Source: DATKMG01 sp035541995 (GTDB taxonomy: Bacteria; Acidobacteriota; Terriglobia; Versatilivoradales; Versatilivoraceae). From it: a stretch of 6,857 bases of DNA. The stretch spans positions 1-6,857 of the forward strand of contig DATKMG010000405.1 of the NCBI GenBank assembly GCA_035541995.1, written 5' to 3'. The translations under genes were made by a program, and so were the position numbers. How positions within the stretch are numbered: the first letter of the stretch is position 1; every line of letters begins with the position of its first letter. Shown here piece by piece: positions 4,372-6,857 of the stretch. Below the pieces are notes generated by a model, which was not told the origin of the DNA, did no database searches, and was given only the letters and a program-made list of their open reading frames with translations.

Positions 4372-6857
4372 ATGGCACATCGACAACTAACCATGATGGC
4401 TTCTCTATTGCTAGGCACAGCCTGTTTGTCTTGCTTTATCCCGACGGCCACGGCCCAGGTGGGCCAGGCTGAGATGACGGGCGAGGTGCGTGATCCCTCT
4501 GGAGCTGTCGTTCCATCCTGCAAGGTTTTGGTAACGGAGGTGCGAACCAACCTGTCCTATTCTTCGACCACGGGTCCCGGCGGAGTCTACGCTTTTGGCC
4601 ATCTCAAGCCGGGCGCCTACACTCTAACCGTGGAAGCCCAGGGGTTCAAGCGTTTCGTGCGCGAGGGCATCCAACTGGCGACGGGGGAACTCATTCGCCT
4701 GGATGTGGAACTGGTGCTTGGAAGCGAGAGCGAGATCGTCCTGGTGAACGAAGATGCCACGCTTTTACGAACTGAGTCCGGCGGTTTGGGTCAGGTTATC
4801 AGTAATCGCAAGATTGTCGATCTCCCGCTCAACGGCCGCAACTTCGTTCCGCTGATCGCTCTGGCTCCCGGCGTGGCCTTGCCTCCCGGAGGCTTGCTTC
4901 CCCGCATCAACGGTGGCCGGCCCAGGGTGAATGAATACCTTTACGATGGCATCTCTGTCCTGCAACCTGAGCCGGGGCAAGTGGCCTTCTACCCTGTGAT
5001 CGACGCGATCCAGGAATTCAAAGTCGATACGAACAGCCCGCCGGCGGAGTTCGGACGCTTCAATGGCGGCGTTATCAATTTGACGACCAAGTCAGGCAGC
5101 AACGAGTATCACGGTTCGGCCTTCGAGTTTTTCCGCAATGAAGTTCTGAACGCCCGCAACCTGTTTGCGCCGGCGACTCCCTCCAATCCTCAGAAGCCCC
5201 GGTTCCGCCGCAATCAGTTTGGTTTTGCGTTTGGCGGACCCATCAAGCAGGACAAGACCTTCTTCTTTTTGGACTACCAGGGGTTACGTTCGGACATCGG
5301 GCGGGTACGAACTTCCACCGTGCCGACGCTGCTCCAGCGCCAGGGGATCTTCACCGAGGCTGTCAGTGGGAGTGTCCCGAAAATCTATGATCCTGCAACC
5401 ACCGCGCCAACGCCCGGTGGCGGGTATGTTCGCGATCCGTTCCCCGGGAATGCCATACCGGCCGGTCGAATTGACCCCGTGGCCCTGACCCTCCTTAAAC
5501 GCTATCCTCTGCCCACCAGCAAGGGTACCGCCAACAACTATCGCAGGATCGACAACGAAGGGGATAACCAGGACCAGTTCGACGTTCGTGTCGATCACCG
5601 CTTTTGTGATCGCGATCAGATCTTCGGCCGCTTTTCTTATGCGAAGGATGTAGCTGACCCCGTCACGCCTTTGCCGGAAGGGAGCGGAAATATCACCAGC
5701 GGGGCTATCGCCCTGACCAAGACCCCCAGTTACTCCTGGGCTTCCAGTTATCTGCATACATTCAATGCTCGATTAACTAATGAGGTGCGGTTCGGTTACA
5801 CGCGTCGATCCATTGACCGTAGAGCTTTGCTGCTGGACGCTCCTCCATCGGAAAGCCTGAATTTGCCCGGCATTCCTAGCAATAGCGCTTTTCAGAATGA
5901 GCTTCCCACTTTTCTAATCGATGGTCTACAGCAACTGGGCCCTTCGGCCAACACCGATTCGGTTTTCCGTACCGATGTCACCCAGCTCACCGACGGGCTT
6001 TCCGTCCTGCGGGGCCGACATTCTCTAAAGATCGGCCTTGACTTCCGCTGGGAGCGCCTGGACGTGGTCCAGCCCCCTTCTCCCACGGGCCAGTTTCGCT
6101 TCAGCACTCTCTTTACAGATTTGCCTGGAGTCACCGGAACGGGAAATTCCCTGGCAAGCTTCCTCTTGGGACAGGTCCAGACGTTCTCGATTGACCTGCA
6201 GAATAAGGTGCTACGCCCCAGGGCCGGGATTCAGGAGTATTTTGTGCAGGATGATTGGAAGGTCACTCAGCGTCTCACCATCAACGCCGGTGTGAGATAC
6301 ACACTGAACTTTCCTTCTACGGAGGTTGACAATCAAGGAGCGGTTTTCGACTTGCAAGCCCAGCAACTGGACTACCTTGGACCGGATGGAAACTCCCGCA
6401 GTGCCCGGGAGCTACATAAGCTCGACTTCGGTCCTCGTCTCGGCGTTGCTTATCGACTCACCGAAAAAACAGTCATCCGATCGGGTTACGGAGTGATCTG
6501 GCTGGAACAGGCTGGGATCACCACCCCCTTCACGGCCCCGCAATTCCCTTTTCTTCAGACGGTAACTCAACGGAACCTTGATAATATCAACCCGGCCTTT
6601 ATCCTGAGTGCGGGACCTAGTGTCGCGTCCATTCCTCTCACTCCAGATGCCGGTTTGGGGCAGGGAGTTTTTGCGGTTGATCGTGGGTTGGGGTCAGGGT
6701 ACGCACAGCAATGGAACCTGGCAATCCAGCGAGAGCTCAGCCGGAATTTCTCATTGGAAGTGGCCTATGCGGGATCCAAGATTACTCATATTGGTATCCC
6801 TGATACTAATATCAATCAGCTCACGGTTGACCAGCTGAGTCTGGGATCGGCCTTGCT
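4372..6857 (+). CDS. Oar-like TonB-dependent outer-membrane receptor with N-terminal carboxypeptidase-regulatory-like domain (3' end outside window)
   Basis: The frame runs without a stop from the ATG at 4372 to the right edge: 828 complete codons of a protein that in this family usually exceeds 1000 residues. It begins with a signal peptide (LTMMASLLLGTACLS, cleavage near TATAQ, residues 25-29). Next comes a carboxypeptidase-regulatory-like beta-sandwich at about 33-118 (GEVRDPSGAVVPSCKVLV, GGVYAFGHLKPGAYTLTVEA, GFKRF). Residues about 121-245 are the plug (VISNRKIVDLPLNGRNF 143-158, YLYDGISV, VIDAIQEFKVDTN 209-221, AEFGRFNGGVINLTTKSGSN). The rest is barrel (GSAFEFFRNEVLNARNLF, FGPRLGVAYRLTEKTVIRSG, YAQQWNLAIQRELS). 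No STN signalling domain is seen, so FecA-type sigma signalling is unlikely. GAGGAG (4354-4359) sits 12 bases before the ATG; an in-frame TGA at 4363-4365 excludes a longer start. The ATG at 4362 opens only a short frame. Relatives are poorly characterised and are often annotated for carbohydrate or peptide uptake. Divergence from the mod regulator suggests an oxyanion or metal-chelate substrate, which is unproven. Confidence 0.92.
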   Translation, partial: MAHRQLTMMASLLLGTACLSCFIPTATAQVGQAEMTGEVRDPSGAVVPSCKVLVTEVRTNLSYSSTTGPGGVYAFGHLKPGAYTLTVEAQGFKRFVREGIQLATGELIRLDVELVLGSESEIVLVNEDATLLRTESGGLGQVISNRKIVDLPLNGRNFVPLIALAPGVALPPGGLLPRINGGRPRVNEYLYDGISVLQPEPGQVAFYPVIDAIQEFKVDTNSPPAEFGRFNGGVINLTTKSGSNEYHGSAFEFFRNEVLNARNLFAPATPSNPQKPRFRRNQFGFAFGGPIKQDKTFFFLDYQGLRSDIGRVRTSTVPTLLQRQGIFTEAVSGSVPKIYDPATTAPTPGGGYVRDPFPGNAIPAGRIDPVALTLLKRYPLPTSKGTANNYRRIDNEGDNQDQFDVRVDHRFCDRDQIFGRFSYAKDVADPVTPLPEGSGNITSGAIALTKTPSYSWASSYLHTFNARLTNEVRFGYTRRSIDRRALLLDAPPSESLNLPGIPSNSAFQNELPTFLIDGLQQLGPSANTDSVFRTDVTQLTDGLSVLRGRHSLKIGLDFRWERLDVVQPPSPTGQFRFSTLFTDLPGVTGTGNSLASFLLGQVQTFSIDLQNKVLRPRAGIQEYFVQDDWKVTQRLTINAGVRYTLNFPSTEVDNQGAVFDLQAQQLDYLGPDGNSRSARELHKLDFGPRLGVAYRLTEKTVIRSGYGVIWLEQAGITTPFTAPQFPFLQTVTQRNLDNINPAFILSAGPSVASIPLTPDAGLGQGVFAVDRGLGSGYAQQWNLAIQRELSRNFSLEVAYAGSKITHIGIPDTNINQLTVDQLSLGSAL

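Noticed and set aside
6038..6295. Short alternative frames within the receptor gene (for example 5165-5488, 5284-5757 on the opposite strand, 6038-6295, 6608-6838)
   Set aside because: All are shadows of the single uninterrupted receptor frame that runs from 4372 to the edge and reads as the known family throughout.

Overview
The window most likely comes from a member of the Acidobacteriota, close to the Solibacter/Bryobacter-type lineages. Two things point there. One is a very large Oar-like TonB-dependent receptor with an N-terminal carboxypeptidase-regulatory-like domain, a family greatly expanded in that phylum, together with a second fragment of the same kind. The other is the wording of the ModA and regulator proteins. 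This assignment is an inference from protein style, not from a marker gene. Base composition looks moderately GC-rich, with an AT-rich island at 4273-4340.

Layout. Positions 1-37 may hold the last codons of an outer-membrane beta-barrel gene. Positions about 111-389 (+) are a relic of the C-terminal part of an Oar-like receptor, broken at both ends. Positions 396-4248 (-) form a molybdate (or tungstate) uptake locus read right to left: an XRE-type HTH protein fused to a COG1910-type oxyanion-binding domain (3127-4248), then modA (2156-2998), modB (1478-2152) and modC (396-1493). The three mod genes are tightly packed: a 3-bp gap separates modA from modB, and modB overlaps modC by 16 bp. Positions 4249-4371 are a divergent promoter region. 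From 4372 to the right edge (+) runs an uninterrupted reading frame of at least 828 codons for a full-type Oar-like TonB-dependent receptor, whose C-terminus lies outside the window.

How it may work together. ModA would capture the oxyanion in the periplasm, and ModB/ModC would import it using ATP. The HTH-PBP fusion would sense the oxyanion or molybdenum status in the cytoplasm and control the locus in place of a classical ModE. The receptor starts only 123 bp from the regulator. The two predicted promoters abut and lie under one imperfect palindrome, so the receptor is a good candidate for co-regulation and for the outer-membrane step of molybdate, tungstate or metal-chelate uptake. The ABC genes and the domain architecture of the regulator are firm. 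The receptor's substrate and its link to molybdenum are a hypothesis.

Other points. The mod operon ends 7 bases before a hairpin plus T-run that is built from the coding sequence of the receptor relic. I see no tRNA, rRNA, CRISPR array, insertion sequence or transposase in the window.
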